Source: JBDSZL01 sp039925145
GTDB lineage: Bacteria > Acidobacteriota > Vicinamibacteria > Vicinamibacterales > SCN-69-37
DNA length: 64,000 nucleotides
Assembly: GCA_039925145.1 (NCBI GenBank)
Contig: JBDSZL010000061.1
Span: 149,155 to 213,154, forward strand
Reading direction: 5' to 3'
Every line of letters begins with the position of its first letter. Positions within the stretch are counted from its first letter, which is position 1. Positions 7,938 through 16,849 of this stretch are shown in pieces. The notes under the pieces are model-generated. The model was not told the DNA's origin and searched no databases. It saw nothing but the letters and a program-made list of their open reading frames with translations. A program made the translations under genes and the position numbers.

Positions 7938-9167
7938 TCAGGCCTCGGCAGCGTGTCCGACGGTGGCTTCGCCCGGGGCGATTATTGTCGCCAACTGCGC
8001 CGCAAGAATCCGCGCGAGCGCCAACGTGTCCGCGGTCGGGCGACCTTGTTTCACTTCAGCGGCGAGCACACCGGTGCAGCCGGAGGCGGTGACCAGCGGA
8101 ACCGCGATCGCGCCTGTCTGGTCGTCTCCCGCCGCGTTCATGCTTTGAGGCCGCACTGACCGGAAGGCGAGGGAGGTCACGTTATCGGCGCCAGCCTCCA
8201 GCGTGCCCAGCCGGCGGACGACACGGTCGGGGTAGCCGTGGGTGAGCATCGGCTGGAGAATCGATCCTCCCTGATCCGTAACCCACACGATGAGGCCGCT
8301 GGCATCGAGCAGTTCGGCTGCGCGTTTGAGCAGGGCCGGAATGTCGCGGCCGTCGATCACGCGCGCCAGATCGACGCAGAGTTCGGCCGCTTCAGGCAAG
8401 GTCGACGTCGCTGGCAGAACAGCCGGGGCCGGCTTTGGGCCTGCCGGTGGCGCCGCGGGCGCCACGACCACCGGGAGGGCGGGTGCCGGGGCGGCCGGCT
8501 GCGTCGTGGACACTTTCACCGGCGGCGGCAAATCGCGGAGCATCTGGGCCATGGTCGCCGCTGGCGACACTGTTGGCTTTGGTCGCCGACTGAGCACGAC
8601 TGCCACCGTCGACAAGCAGAACATGATCGCGAGACCGGCGGCCGTCGTGGCCAGCCGCATCTGTGACAACCGGGCGATCGTGGCGTCGGCGGCCTCAGCG
8701 TCGGCGGTCCTGGCGTTGTCGAGTTCCGTCTGGAATCTCTGCGCCATATCGAGGCTGTCGGCGAACACCACGTCTGACGCCACCAACAACTGGTCGCTGA
8801 CCGCACTCGCGCGGGCACGTTTGTCGGCGCTCATGAGATCGGTGAATGCCGTGGTCGCATTGTCGAGTGCGGAGCCAGACTCGAGCGCGCCGCTCCGGAG
8901 GCGCGCCAGTTCCGAGGCAATCTGATCGCCGAGCTCCGTGACGCGTCTGGTCCAGAACTGAGGGTTCTGTCCTTGCACGAGATAGGCGGTCTGCGCGGCC
9001 CGCAGATCGGCCAGTCTCACACTTAGCGCGCCAAGATCACGATCTCTGATGAGGAGAGAGGTTCGCTCGCCAGCGGACCAGTCTTCGAAGCGGACGTCCT
9101 GAACGACGATGGCGATGGCAACGAGGAGGGTGAGGGTCAACAGCAGACCGACGCCAGACTTCCTCAT
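7938..9167 (-). CDS. Membrane-anchored GAF sensor protein without kinase output
   Basis: This is a 409-residue protein. An N-terminal membrane helix (about 5-23) is followed by an extracytoplasmic helical region (about 30-170) that looks like a CHASE3/four-helix ligand sensor (RDRDLGALSVRLADLRAAQTA). A second membrane helix (about 178-196) leads to a long Pro/Ala-rich linker (about 210-265) and a C-terminal GAF-like domain (about 275-400; ASGLIVWVTDQGGSILQPML, GAIAVPLVTASGCTGVLAAE). There is no histidine kinase, cyclase or methyl-accepting output domain. It may feed another protein by interaction or respond to a ligand on its own. TATAGT on the minus strand at 9195-9190 may be its -10 box. 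Domain boundaries are by eye. Confidence 0.83.
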   Translation of the reverse strand: MRKSGVGLLLTLTLLVAIAIVVQDVRFEDWSAGERTSLLIRDRDLGALSVRLADLRAAQTAYLVQGQNPQFWTRRVTELGDQIASELARLRSGALESGSALDNATTAFTDLMSADKRARASAVSDQLLVASDVVFADSLDMAQRFQTELDNARTADAEAADATIARLSQMRLATTAAGLAIMFCLSTVAVVLSRRPKPTVSPAATMAQMLRDLPPPVKVSTTQPAAPAPALPVVVAPAAPPAGPKPAPAVLPATSTLPEAAELCVDLARVIDGRDIPALLKRAAELLDASGLIVWVTDQGGSILQPMLTHGYPDRVVRRLGTLEAGADNVTSLAFRSVRPQSMNAAGDDQTGAIAVPLVTASGCTGVLAAEVKQGRPTADTLALARILAAQLATIIAPGEATVGHAAEA

Positions 9168-9319
9168 GCTGTGTGCTCCATCGGCCGATACTATAGCAGG
9201 ACAGCTGCACTCAGCTCATCTGCTTTCTGCGATCTTCGAGCAGCGCTTCGCGCGCACACGATCGGCTCTGCCGCAACAGCCGGACCACCCACTGCCATAC
9301 GCAGCCTCTGTGAGGCGAG

Positions 9320-11080
9320 TCAGCGCGGTCTGAGAATCGCGTAGTGCGGCAAGCCGGCGGCGCCCGTCTTCTTCAGCAGTTCCTTGGCCGGTGACGCGTC
9401 GGGATCATCTGCCTGAAACTTGATCCGGGTGTACTGGCTGAGTGCCTGCTTCACCGCGGGATCGGCCAGCGTCGTCTTATCCATCACCAGGCAGTTCTTG
9501 CACCACGTCGCCCAGAAATCGATCAGGACCATCGACCGATCGGTCCGCGCCTTCTGCAGCCCCTCTGCGATGGAGGAGTGCCAGCCCTGCTGGAGCTGTT
9601 CCTGCACGCTCGCCGATACGCTCTCCGGATCGACCCAGCGGTTCGAAAAGATCTCGTAGGCCAGGTATCCGTAGTACAGCGCCGTGCCGATGATGAACAC
9701 GCCCATCACCTGCTTGACACGAACCATCCAGGCGCCGGGCTTCGGCAGAGAAGCGATACCGGCTCCGGCCAGCGGCCAGGGCAGTGCCATGCCGAGCCCG
9801 AGCACGAACGGCAGCGCGAGCGCCGCGGTCGTCCCGGCCGCATAGAGGCCGCTCGAGAAGACGACCACCTGAATGACGACTGGCGCGACGCACGCTCCGG
9901 CCAGCAGCGCCGCGACAGCGCCCATGCCGAAGGCGAGCATCATCGTGCCTCGGCTCTCTTGCTTGAATTGAATCTTGCTCGAGAGGCGCGAGAAGTCGAT
10001 GCTGATCACATCGAACATCGCAAGGCCGAGTGCGACGAACAGGATCGCGATGGCCACGTTGAACCAGGGCGAGGCGTTGATCGTGCCAAAGGTGCCGGCG
10101 GTGAGAATGACGACGAGGCCCAGCACGCCGTAAACGAGCGCCATCGCGCCGCCATAGACGAGACCCAGCACAAATCCGCGGCCTCGCCGGCCGCCCTGCG
10201 CCCCCGCGCCGATGATCGCCAGGTTGATGGGAATCATCGGCAGGACACACGGCGTGAGGTTCAGCGCGAGGCCGCCGATGAAGACGATGGCGAGGATGGC
10301 CAGCGGACCACGTCCTTCGAACGCGCCCTTCGGCTTGACGCCTGCTTCGGCATCGTGGATGAACTGGAGGAACTCGGCGGTCGATCGGTAACCGCCGGCC
10401 GACCCGGCGATGTCGAATTGGTCGAAGAGTGCCAGGACGTCACCGGTCGGAGCGGCAGCCGTTGACGCCGATGCTGTCGCGCTCGGCTGCGCTGGCGTGC
10501 CGGTGATCGGCGGCGGCGGTGGCGGCAGGCCATGCCCGAATGCGATCCCCTCGAACAGAGTGGGCGTCTGCTTAGCCAGGGGCCGGCTGCTCGACCGCAC
10601 AATCTCGATGGTCCAGCTCGTCTGCACGGTCTTCGGAGCGAGGCACGCGCTGTCGGTGCAGGCCTGGTACAGCAGCCGGGCCGGCAGCGCCAGCGGGCCC
10701 ACCGCCACATCCGGTCCGAGGACGAATTGCACGCCGATCAGCAGGTCGCCCTCGAATACGTCCAGTGGCTCGCTGTAGCCGCGCACCGTCGCCGTCGTGG
10801 ATTTCGGAAAGACCACTTCGCGTACGGTCACGCCAGGGACGGCAACGAAGGAAAGCGTGGTTGGAATCAGGGAGGGATCCCGTGGGGCGTTCGACTGCAC
10901 GTGCAGCCCTTTGGGAATTTCGAGCTTCAGCAACGCGCGCACGGTTGAGCCTGCGTGCGCGGTCGGACCCTCGAGCAGTGCGGTCAGGGGAAATGGCTGA
11001 GCGCCCTGCGCCCAGAGGAGCGCACCGGCCACGAGGGCCAGAACGATAGTTGCGCCCGCGCGCAGGCCTCGTGCCGTCAC
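9320..11080 (-). CDS. dsbD: Thiol:disulfide interchange protein DsbD (C-terminal domain shortened)
   Basis: This 586-residue inner-membrane protein carries reducing power from cytoplasmic thioredoxin to the periplasm. A signal peptide (1-24) precedes the DsbD-alpha domain with redox pair C141/C146 (YQACTDSACLAP). The CcdA-like core (about 258-475) has eight or so helices and intramembrane cysteines C278 (NLTPCVLPM) and C397 (GACVAPVV). The thioredoxin-like gamma domain has C527/C530 (WATWCKNC). All six redox cysteines are present. The protein stops eleven residues after the start of the cis-Pro loop (GLPHYAILRPR), so the last strand and helix of the thioredoxin fold seem to be missing. It follows nuoG by 16 bases, presumably as one transcript. 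Confidence 0.93.
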   Translation of the reverse strand: MTARGLRAGATIVLALVAGALLWAQGAQPFPLTALLEGPTAHAGSTVRALLKLEIPKGLHVQSNAPRDPSLIPTTLSFVAVPGVTVREVVFPKSTTATVRGYSEPLDVFEGDLLIGVQFVLGPDVAVGPLALPARLLYQACTDSACLAPKTVQTSWTIEIVRSSSRPLAKQTPTLFEGIAFGHGLPPPPPPITGTPAQPSATASASTAAAPTGDVLALFDQFDIAGSAGGYRSTAEFLQFIHDAEAGVKPKGAFEGRGPLAILAIVFIGGLALNLTPCVLPMIPINLAIIGAGAQGGRRGRGFVLGLVYGGAMALVYGVLGLVVILTAGTFGTINASPWFNVAIAILFVALGLAMFDVISIDFSRLSSKIQFKQESRGTMMLAFGMGAVAALLAGACVAPVVIQVVVFSSGLYAAGTTAALALPFVLGLGMALPWPLAGAGIASLPKPGAWMVRVKQVMGVFIIGTALYYGYLAYEIFSNRWVDPESVSASVQEQLQQGWHSSIAEGLQKARTDRSMVLIDFWATWCKNCLVMDKTTLADPAVKQALSQYTRIKFQADDPDASPAKELLKKTGAAGLPHYAILRPR

Positions 11081-11096
11081 GGTCGGGGCGCCTGCC

Positions 11097-12869
11097 CTAC
11101 TTCACTTCTTTCAGAGGAATAACGTCGGCGCGCGGCAACATGCCGAACTCTTCGCCGAATTTTATTGGCGGAAGATCCTGGAACATGAAATCCCATTTCC
11201 ATCGCTCTGACGGATTCGACGCCTGGAGCCAGTGTCGCGCCGACACCGGGCGATTGAATCCGACATCGCCGAGCGTCGTATACCCAGGGACCGTCAACGT
11301 TTGTGCGATGGCCGTGCGTATCGCCGATGAGGACTCATAGGTGACTGGCGCGCCCATGACGATGGCGAGCTTCGTGAGAATCTGCCAGTCCTCCACGGCG
11401 TCTCCTGGCGGCGTGATCACACGCGAGGCGGCTTGAACGTGGCCGGTCATGTTCGTGTACGTCGCGTCCTTCTCGAGGAAGGCCGAACCCGGAAGCACGA
11501 TGTCGGCGGCCTGGGTGAGCGCCGTGTGCAGCACGCCCTGTACGATCAGCGTTTGAATCTTGCCGGCTTGCCGCGCGGCGACGATCCAGTCCACCTCACC
11601 GATCGAACCGTCTGGGCCCGGATCGATCACGTACAACACCTTCACCATGCCACCGGCGACGGCTTCCCGCATGCGCGAGATGTCCGCCGGCCCGCTCTCC
11701 GCGGGGACGTCGAAGCCGAGATCGCGCGCGCCGCGCACATTGGGGGCGTCGACCGCGGGTACCTTGAACTTCGTGTCGGTCGGTTGTGGCTTCGGGCGGT
11801 ACCGCCAGGCGAAGCTCAAACCGCCACCCTGTCCCGCGAGCTCGCGCAGAATGAACATCTCCTCCAGGGAGGCATGCGCCGAGACGAAGAAGAACACGTT
11901 CGATGGCCCACCGGCGGCCTTCACGGCGTCGTTCACCGCCACAAGGGCGTCTGACCAGGAGGCCGCGTCGACCGAGTGCCCCTTCCGGATCGACGGCTGC
12001 AGGAGCCGCCGGTCGCTTTCAACCCAGTGGTAGTCAAAACGCCCGATGTCGCACATCCAGTAGCTGTTGACCTCGGGATTCAGGCGGGGCGTCATGCGAA
12101 TGAGTTGTGCGCCCTTGGCCCATTCGGGCTTGGCCTTGATCCACGCCGTGGTGTTGCAGCCCTTTTCGCAGAGCGTGCAGATCGTGTCGACCGCGTGCGG
12201 GTTGTCCCAGGGCCGCGCTTTGAAACGATAGTCGCGCGTCGTGATGGCGCCGACGGGACAGACGTCCATCAGGTTGCCCGACAACAGCGACACGACGCCC
12301 TGCTCCTCGAATGTGGCGATCTCGCTGCCGTACCCGCGATTCGCGATGCCGATCTGGGCATCGCCATCGACCTCGCGCATGAACCGGACGCAGCGCGTGC
12401 ACAGGATGCACCGGTTGCGGTTGAGCATCAGCGTTGGGCCAAAATCCACGTCCGCCCTGACGCCTTCGCCGTCGAACACACGACGCGGAAACTCCATGCG
12501 GCTGCGTTCGGGACCGAACGAGTATGAGAAGTCCTGGAGCGGACACTCGCCGCCCTTGTCGCAGACGGGGCAGTCGAGCGGGTGGTTGGCCAGCAGGAAT
12601 TCGAACACGCTGGCCCGCGCGGCTTGCACGTCGGCCGAGTCGGTTACGACCGCCATGCCATCGGTGCAGATGGTGGAGCAGGAGGTCTGCAGCTTCGGCA
12701 TCTTCTCGATTTTGACGATGCAAACGCGGCAGGACCCGTCGACCCCGAGACCCGGGTGATAGCAGTAGTACGGCACCGGGATGCCATGCCGGATCGCCGC
12801 CTCGAGCACGGTCTTCCCCTTCTCGACGGTGATCTCGCGGCCATCTATTGTGAGCTTGACGGTGTCCAT
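11097..12869 (-). CDS. nuoG: NADH-quinone oxidoreductase subunit G (NuoG-like iron-sulfur protein)
   Basis: This 590-residue iron-sulfur protein belongs to the electron-input module of complex I or a related soluble dehydrogenase. The N-terminal [2Fe-2S] domain has C36, C47, C50 and C64. The His-Cys3 cluster motif is H96/C100/C103/C109 (HPLDCPVCDKGGEC). A 2[4Fe-4S] segment follows (CILCTRCVRF, MDVCPVGAI) and then CTLCEKGC for the fourth cluster. The rest resembles the molybdopterin-oxidoreductase fold, but is shorter than in full-length NuoG. No other nuo gene is nearby, so it may join a complex encoded elsewhere. Hydrogenase or formate-dehydrogenase diaphorase subunits are an alternative, because the N-terminal domains are shared. 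It is co-oriented with dsbD, 16 bases apart. Confidence 0.88.
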   Translation of the reverse strand: MDTVKLTIDGREITVEKGKTVLEAAIRHGIPVPYYCYHPGLGVDGSCRVCIVKIEKMPKLQTSCSTICTDGMAVVTDSADVQAARASVFEFLLANHPLDCPVCDKGGECPLQDFSYSFGPERSRMEFPRRVFDGEGVRADVDFGPTLMLNRNRCILCTRCVRFMREVDGDAQIGIANRGYGSEIATFEEQGVVSLLSGNLMDVCPVGAITTRDYRFKARPWDNPHAVDTICTLCEKGCNTTAWIKAKPEWAKGAQLIRMTPRLNPEVNSYWMCDIGRFDYHWVESDRRLLQPSIRKGHSVDAASWSDALVAVNDAVKAAGGPSNVFFFVSAHASLEEMFILRELAGQGGGLSFAWRYRPKPQPTDTKFKVPAVDAPNVRGARDLGFDVPAESGPADISRMREAVAGGMVKVLYVIDPGPDGSIGEVDWIVAARQAGKIQTLIVQGVLHTALTQAADIVLPGSAFLEKDATYTNMTGHVQAASRVITPPGDAVEDWQILTKLAIVMGAPVTYESSSAIRTAIAQTLTVPGYTTLGDVGFNRPVSARHWLQASNPSERWKWDFMFQDLPPIKFGEEFGMLPRADVIPLKEVK

Positions 12870-12886
12870 AACAGGTGGATCATACC

Positions 12887-12973
12887 CTAAGGATTACGGC
12901 CAATCAGGCCTGGCTCGTCGCCCACTTTCCGGAAGGCGTCGAGGGCGGCGTGCAGCTCGGCGGTCGAGCGGTG
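12887..12973 (-). pseudogene. Possible C-terminal remnant of a Kbl/serine-palmitoyltransferase-type enzyme
   Basis: In the gap after the AI-2E-family gene, the minus strand encodes 28 residues ending in a stop: HRSTAELHAALDAFRKVG then DEPGLIGRNP. This resembles the extreme C-terminus of alpha-oxoamine synthases (…IDRALDAFxKVGKELGLI). The frame differs from that of the preceding gene and nothing upstream extends the similarity. It is too short to be certain. Confidence 0.35.
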
Positions 12974-13001
12974 TCGCCAGATAGGGGGCGGCGCGCGGGG
13001 G

Positions 13002-14027
13002 CTACCTGTCGCTGTCGAGATAGTCCTGGATGAGCACCTGAACGATGGCCGCCGTCGGCACCGCCAGCAGCGCCCCAACGACCCCGAGCAGTTCGGATCC
13101 GATCAGCAGGGAAGCGATGACGGTCACAGGGCTGACTCCGACCTGCCGCTGCATGACGCGCGGCACGAGCAGGTGGTTTTCCACGAACTGCTGGACGAGA
13201 AAGTAGATCGCCGTGAAGAGCGCCGTGTGCGGCGACACGGTCAGCGCGACGAGAATCGCCGGCACCGCCGCAAGAATAGGGCCGACGATGGGTATCAGCT
13301 CACCAACGCCGGCGAGCAGGGCGAGGACGTAGAAGTACGGCACGCCGAGCAGCCAGAGGCCCAGCGCCGCCGTGCTGCCGATGATGAACGAGAGCAGCAG
13401 CTGTCCGCCCAGCCAGGCGCTCACTTTCAGGGTGACGCTGTGCGTCAGGCGTGCGAGCTGTGCGCGCCGATCACGCGGGAAGAACCTGACGAAGGCGACT
13501 TGCAGCGCGTGGCCTTCGAGCAACAGGTAGTAGGGCAGCACGAGCAGCGTCACGATGACGGCAATGACGCCCATGACGCTCTGGACCGCGCCAAGCACTT
13601 TGACGAGAGCGACGGTTGAGGCACCGCTGCTGCGCAGCAGTTCGCTCCACGTATAGGTGTGTGCAATCAGCCCGCGACGCACCAGCTGCTCTTGCAGTTG
13701 ATCGACGTAGCCGGGCAGGTTCTTGTAAAGCTCCCCCGTTTGGGCCACCAGGGGGGGTATCACGGCAAACAACAGGCCCGCAATCGCGCCGAGCAGGAGC
13801 ACGTACAAGATTAGAATGGCGCCCCAGCGGGGCATCCGGCGGCCCGTCGCGTGCCGCTCGAGCCACCGCACGGCCGGACTGAAGCCGATGGCCAGCAAAG
13901 CGGAGACGTACAGCACGAGCAGCACGGCTCTGATCAGGTAGAGAATCGAGAGCGCGACGATCCCCAGCAGGGAGTAGAAGACGGCTATCGCGACAATCCG
14001 TCGGGCGTCGCTCACCGGGGCGTTCAC
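13002..14027 (-). CDS. AI-2E family membrane permease (TqsA/PerM-like)
   Basis: This 341-residue polytopic membrane protein has about seven or eight hydrophobic helices. The family layout is clear: two N-terminal helix pairs (VAIAVFYSLLGIVALSILYL, then LVLYVSALLAIGFSPAVRWL), a soluble middle segment (about 110-165), and a C-terminal helix bundle with VGELIPIVGPILAAVPAIL and LVQQFVENHLLVPRVM, both characteristic of the family. Some members export autoinducer-2; others act in ion transport, so the substrate is unknown. The start is the GTG at 14027, which overlaps the upstream aminotransferase stop as GTGA. Residues further upstream are low-complexity translation of that gene in another frame. 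Confidence 0.9.
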   Translation of the reverse strand: MNAPVSDARRIVAIAVFYSLLGIVALSILYLIRAVLLVLYVSALLAIGFSPAVRWLERHATGRRMPRWGAILILYVLLLGAIAGLLFAVIPPLVAQTGELYKNLPGYVDQLQEQLVRRGLIAHTYTWSELLRSSGASTVALVKVLGAVQSVMGVIAVIVTLLVLPYYLLLEGHALQVAFVRFFPRDRRAQLARLTHSVTLKVSAWLGGQLLLSFIIGSTAALGLWLLGVPYFYVLALLAGVGELIPIVGPILAAVPAILVALTVSPHTALFTAIYFLVQQFVENHLLVPRVMQRQVGVSPVTVIASLLIGSELLGVVGALLAVPTAAIVQVLIQDYLDSDR

Positions 14028-15232
14028 TGTGAGACGAACTCGGCCGTGAACTCCGCCATGTCGTCGTAGATGGCGGTCAGATCGGCGGGGGATGCGAGAA
14101 AGACCAACCTGAAGAATCCCTGATCGGCGGGCATGCCAAACCCCGATCCGTACACGCACAGAATGCCCGTTTCTCGAAGCAGCCCCAGGATGTAATCCTG
14201 ATCGGTCGTGCCGGGCGGCAATGTCACCTGGGGCATCGCGTAAAAGGCGGCACGTGGCATCACGCACCGCATTCCGGGCATCGCGGAAAGACGTTCCGTC
14301 GTCAACGCAGCGCGCACGCGTAGCTCGCGGGCGAAGTCCGCCTGATGGGAGCGGTCGCCGTTGAGGGCCGGTCCCACGGCGTACTGCATTGGACCAGCGC
14401 TGCAGAGGCGCCCGTCGGCCATCTTTCGTACCCCGGCCAGCACTTCGTCGAGCCGTCCCGTGCCGCCCACGACCAGCCATCCGGTGCGCCAGCCGGGCGC
14501 GAGGTACGCCTTCGACAGCGACGAGAACGAGATGATGGAGGCTTCCGGGTCGAGCGACCCGAGTAGCGGCGCCGGGCCGTCGAACGCCACGTCGCCATAA
14601 ACTTCGTCAGCGAGAATCGTGAGGCCTGCCTCTTCGGCCACCGCGATCAGCGCCCGGCGGGTGCTCTCCGGGTAGACCGCGCCCGTCGGGTTGTTCGGAT
14701 CGATGACCACGATTGCGCGCGTCGCCGCAGTGATGCGGCGCCGGATCTCGTCCACATCGGGGAGCCACTGGTTCTCCGAATTGGCGTGGTAGTACACCGC
14801 GCGTGCCCCGATCTTCGAGAGCACGGCCGTGTAGAGCGGGTACGTGGGTGTAGGCACCAGCACTTCGTCGCCAGGGTCGGCCAGCACGCTCAGCGCCAGT
14901 TCGATCCCCTCGGAGGTGCCTTGCGTGATGACGACCCGATCGGCCGAAACCGGCATGCCTCGCCGCGTGTATTCGGCCGCTACGGCTTCGCGCGCCGCCG
15001 GGATGCCCGCAGACGGCACGTAGCCGTTGTGTCCGTCGCGCAACGCACGCGCAACGGCTTCGATCAGGTGCGGCGGTGTCTTGAACCCGAACTGCACAGG
15101 GTCGCCGATGTTCAGGTAGCGCACCTGACGTCCGGTCGCCTCCACCTTCTTGGCTTCGGCCACAATATTGCGAATGGCGTAGCTGAAGGCGCTGACTCGG
15201 GGGGAGACGTGAACGGAGGTGCCAGTCGGCAT
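14024..15232 (-). CDS. Class I/II PLP-dependent aminotransferase (AlaA/aspartate-aminotransferase-like)
   Basis: This is a 402-residue fold-type I aminotransferase. The PLP-binding lysine is K241 in SFSSLSKAYLAPGWRTGW. Other cofactor contacts are visible: GTSEG (105-109), DPNNPTG (178-184) and ADEVYGD (208-214), and an arginine near the C-terminus (FFRLVFL) fits carboxylate binding. It most resembles alanine/glutamate-pyruvate type enzymes. The start ATG at 15232 gives the usual N-terminal segment SAFSYAIRNIVAEAKKV. It is translationally coupled to the AI-2E-family permease by a 4-base GTGA overlap. Substrate specificity cannot be read from the sequence. Confidence 0.92.
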   Translation of the reverse strand: MPTGTSVHVSPRVSAFSYAIRNIVAEAKKVEATGRQVRYLNIGDPVQFGFKTPPHLIEAVARALRDGHNGYVPSAGIPAAREAVAAEYTRRGMPVSADRVVITQGTSEGIELALSVLADPGDEVLVPTPTYPLYTAVLSKIGARAVYYHANSENQWLPDVDEIRRRITAATRAIVVIDPNNPTGAVYPESTRRALIAVAEEAGLTILADEVYGDVAFDGPAPLLGSLDPEASIISFSSLSKAYLAPGWRTGWLVVGGTGRLDEVLAGVRKMADGRLCSAGPMQYAVGPALNGDRSHQADFARELRVRAALTTERLSAMPGMRCVMPRAAFYAMPQVTLPPGTTDQDYILGLLRETGILCVYGSGFGMPADQGFFRLVFLASPADLTAIYDDMAEFTAEFVSQ

Positions 15233-15347
15233 TCCCTATCGTAACGTAGCCTCTGACAACGCAGAAATCTGCAGCCGCGGGGGCTAGAGTCGAGTGGGGA
15301 CTAAAGATGTGGCGCCCTGTCGCCGACACTTCGACAAAGGAGGCTCC

Positions 15348-15959
15348 ATGTCGAAATATGCAGTCGTCGCCGCCCTGGTCGTGACCGGGCTGGCCAGCGC
15401 ACCGGCCGTGATCATGGCGCAGGGAGTGGGCCTCGGACCCCGGTTCAGCTTCGTGCGCGGGGATGTGCCGAGCGCCACGCCATCCGCCCGCTTTCTCGGC
15501 GGAACACTCCGCATGCAGACGTCGAAACACATGGTGCTCGAGGCCGCCCTCGATTACCGGGCGCAGACGAGCGAAGACCGCACCTCGCGCGTTCGTGAAC
15601 GGCCTCTTCAGGGGTCGTTGCTCCTATTCCCGGTCCGGAAAGCCTTTGCGCCCTACGTGCTCGGCGGTTTCGGGCTGTATTCGCAGACTTTCGAGAACCT
15701 GGACGTGACCGGCAAGCCGGTGGCGAGCACGACCTCGCGCAAGACCGGGGCCCACATCGGCTTTGGCGCCGAGATCTTCCTGAGCCGCCACGCGTCTCTC
15801 TACGCCGATTACCGGCTGCGGTTCGTCCGGTTCGGCACGCCAGAACCAGCGTCGCAGCCGATTTCCGTGCCGGGCAGCTCTTTTATTCCCGGGCTCGACA
15901 ACATCAAGCTGTCGCACAAGGGGTCCATGTGGGCCAGCGGCATGGCCTTCTACTTCTGA
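15348..15959 (+). CDS. Outer-membrane beta-barrel protein
   Basis: This is a 203-residue exported protein. The start at 15348 has a strong AAAGGAGG five bases upstream; an earlier in-frame ATG lacks this. A signal peptide (about 1-25, ending VIMAQG) is followed by alternating-residue strands such as GTLRMQTSKHMVLEAALDYR, FAPYVLGGFGLYSQTF and HIGFGAEIFLSRHASLYADY. The last residue is phenylalanine (MAFYF), the usual C-terminal sorting signal for BAM-assembled barrels. The size suggests an eight-stranded OmpW/OmpA-like barrel. Ligand and role are unknown. It is divergently placed from the aminotransferase gene. Confidence 0.82.
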   Translation: MSKYAVVAALVVTGLASAPAVIMAQGVGLGPRFSFVRGDVPSATPSARFLGGTLRMQTSKHMVLEAALDYRAQTSEDRTSRVRERPLQGSLLLFPVRKAFAPYVLGGFGLYSQTFENLDVTGKPVASTTSRKTGAHIGFGAEIFLSRHASLYADYRLRFVRFGTPEPASQPISVPGSSFIPGLDNIKLSHKGSMWASGMAFYF

Positions 15960-16034
15960 CCGGACCAACGCGCCGCGTGTGACGCGCGGGTGGCGCATCG
16001 GCTGATGACATTCTCCTGATTTAGCCCCGTACAC

Positions 16035-16775
16035 ATGGAACTCGCGTCGCGCGTTGTGCTCCTTACCGGTGCCCGTCGCATCGGGCAGGTGATCGCCACT
16101 GAGCTGGCTTCGCGCCAGGCCGACATCGTTCTCGGTTATCGCAGTTCGTCGACCGAAGCGGAGGCCACGGCCGCCTCGGTGCGCGCGCTCGGACGTCGAT
16201 GTGTCGCGGCCCAGGTCGACGTCTCGGACGCCAGCGCATGCACGGCGCTCGTCGCGCGGATCGAGCGTGAGTTCGGCCGGCTGGATGTGCTCATCAACAT
16301 GGCGTCGCTTTATCAGCAGGTAGAGTACGACGTTCTCACGCAGGCCGACTGGCACCGGCAGCTGTCGGTCGACCTGCATGGGACGTTCGTGATGTCACAG
16401 GCCGCTGTGCCGCTCATGAAACGCAGCGGCGGCGGTCGCATCATCAATTTCACCGATTGGGTGGCGGCCAGCGGCAGGCCCCGCTACCGGGGTTATCTGC
16501 CGTATTACGTCGCCAAGGCGGGCGTGAAAGCGCTGACCGAGGCGCTGGCACTCGAGCTGGCCGGCGATCGAATTCTGGTGAACGCCATCGCCCCCGGTCC
16601 CATCCTGGCTCCCGACGGCTTGACCGCCAACGAGCTCGAGGTCGTGGCCAAGGCCACTCCGCTCGGCCAGTGGGGTGGCCCCATGGAAATCGCCAAGGCC
16701 GTGCTGGCACTGATCGACGCGGACTTCATCACGGGCGAGACCATCCGTGTCGACGGGGGACGTCACATCTCGTAG
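16035..16775 (+). CDS. SDR-family oxidoreductase, pteridine-reductase-like
   Basis: This is a 246-residue short-chain dehydrogenase/reductase. The dinucleotide-binding motif is LLTGARRIGQVIA (TGxRRxG), as in pteridine and dihydromonapterin reductases, instead of the classical TGxxxGxG; the adjacent arginine favours NADPH. The catalytic YxxxK is PYYVAKAGV, with the upstream D/S region IINFTDWVA. Here the position before the tyrosine is Asp-Trp instead of Ser, which is seen in some PTR1/FolM relatives. The C-terminal VDGGRHIS is typical. A role in folate or pterin reduction is plausible; FabG-like activity is the alternative. It converges on the TIGR03118 gene. Confidence 0.88.
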   Translation: MELASRVVLLTGARRIGQVIATELASRQADIVLGYRSSSTEAEATAASVRALGRRCVAAQVDVSDASACTALVARIEREFGRLDVLINMASLYQQVEYDVLTQADWHRQLSVDLHGTFVMSQAAVPLMKRSGGGRIINFTDWVAASGRPRYRGYLPYYVAKAGVKALTEALALELAGDRILVNAIAPGPILAPDGLTANELEVVAKATPLGQWGGPMEIAKAVLALIDADFITGETIRVDGGRHIS

Positions 16776-16849
16776 CTGGGTCGAGGCTGCGCGAGGCGCG
16801 GTGCAAGGGTTCGAGCTCGCGACGGCTGGCCGGGGGGCCTCGCCGAAGA

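Noticed and set aside
12870..13001. tRNA-like gene in the gap before nuoG
   Set aside because: No cloverleaf arms or TTCRA loop could be found on either strand.
14028..14480. N-terminal extension of the AI-2E-family permease upstream of 14027
   Set aside because: The added residues are Arg-rich translation of the aminotransferase in another frame; GTG 14027 gives a normal membrane-protein start.
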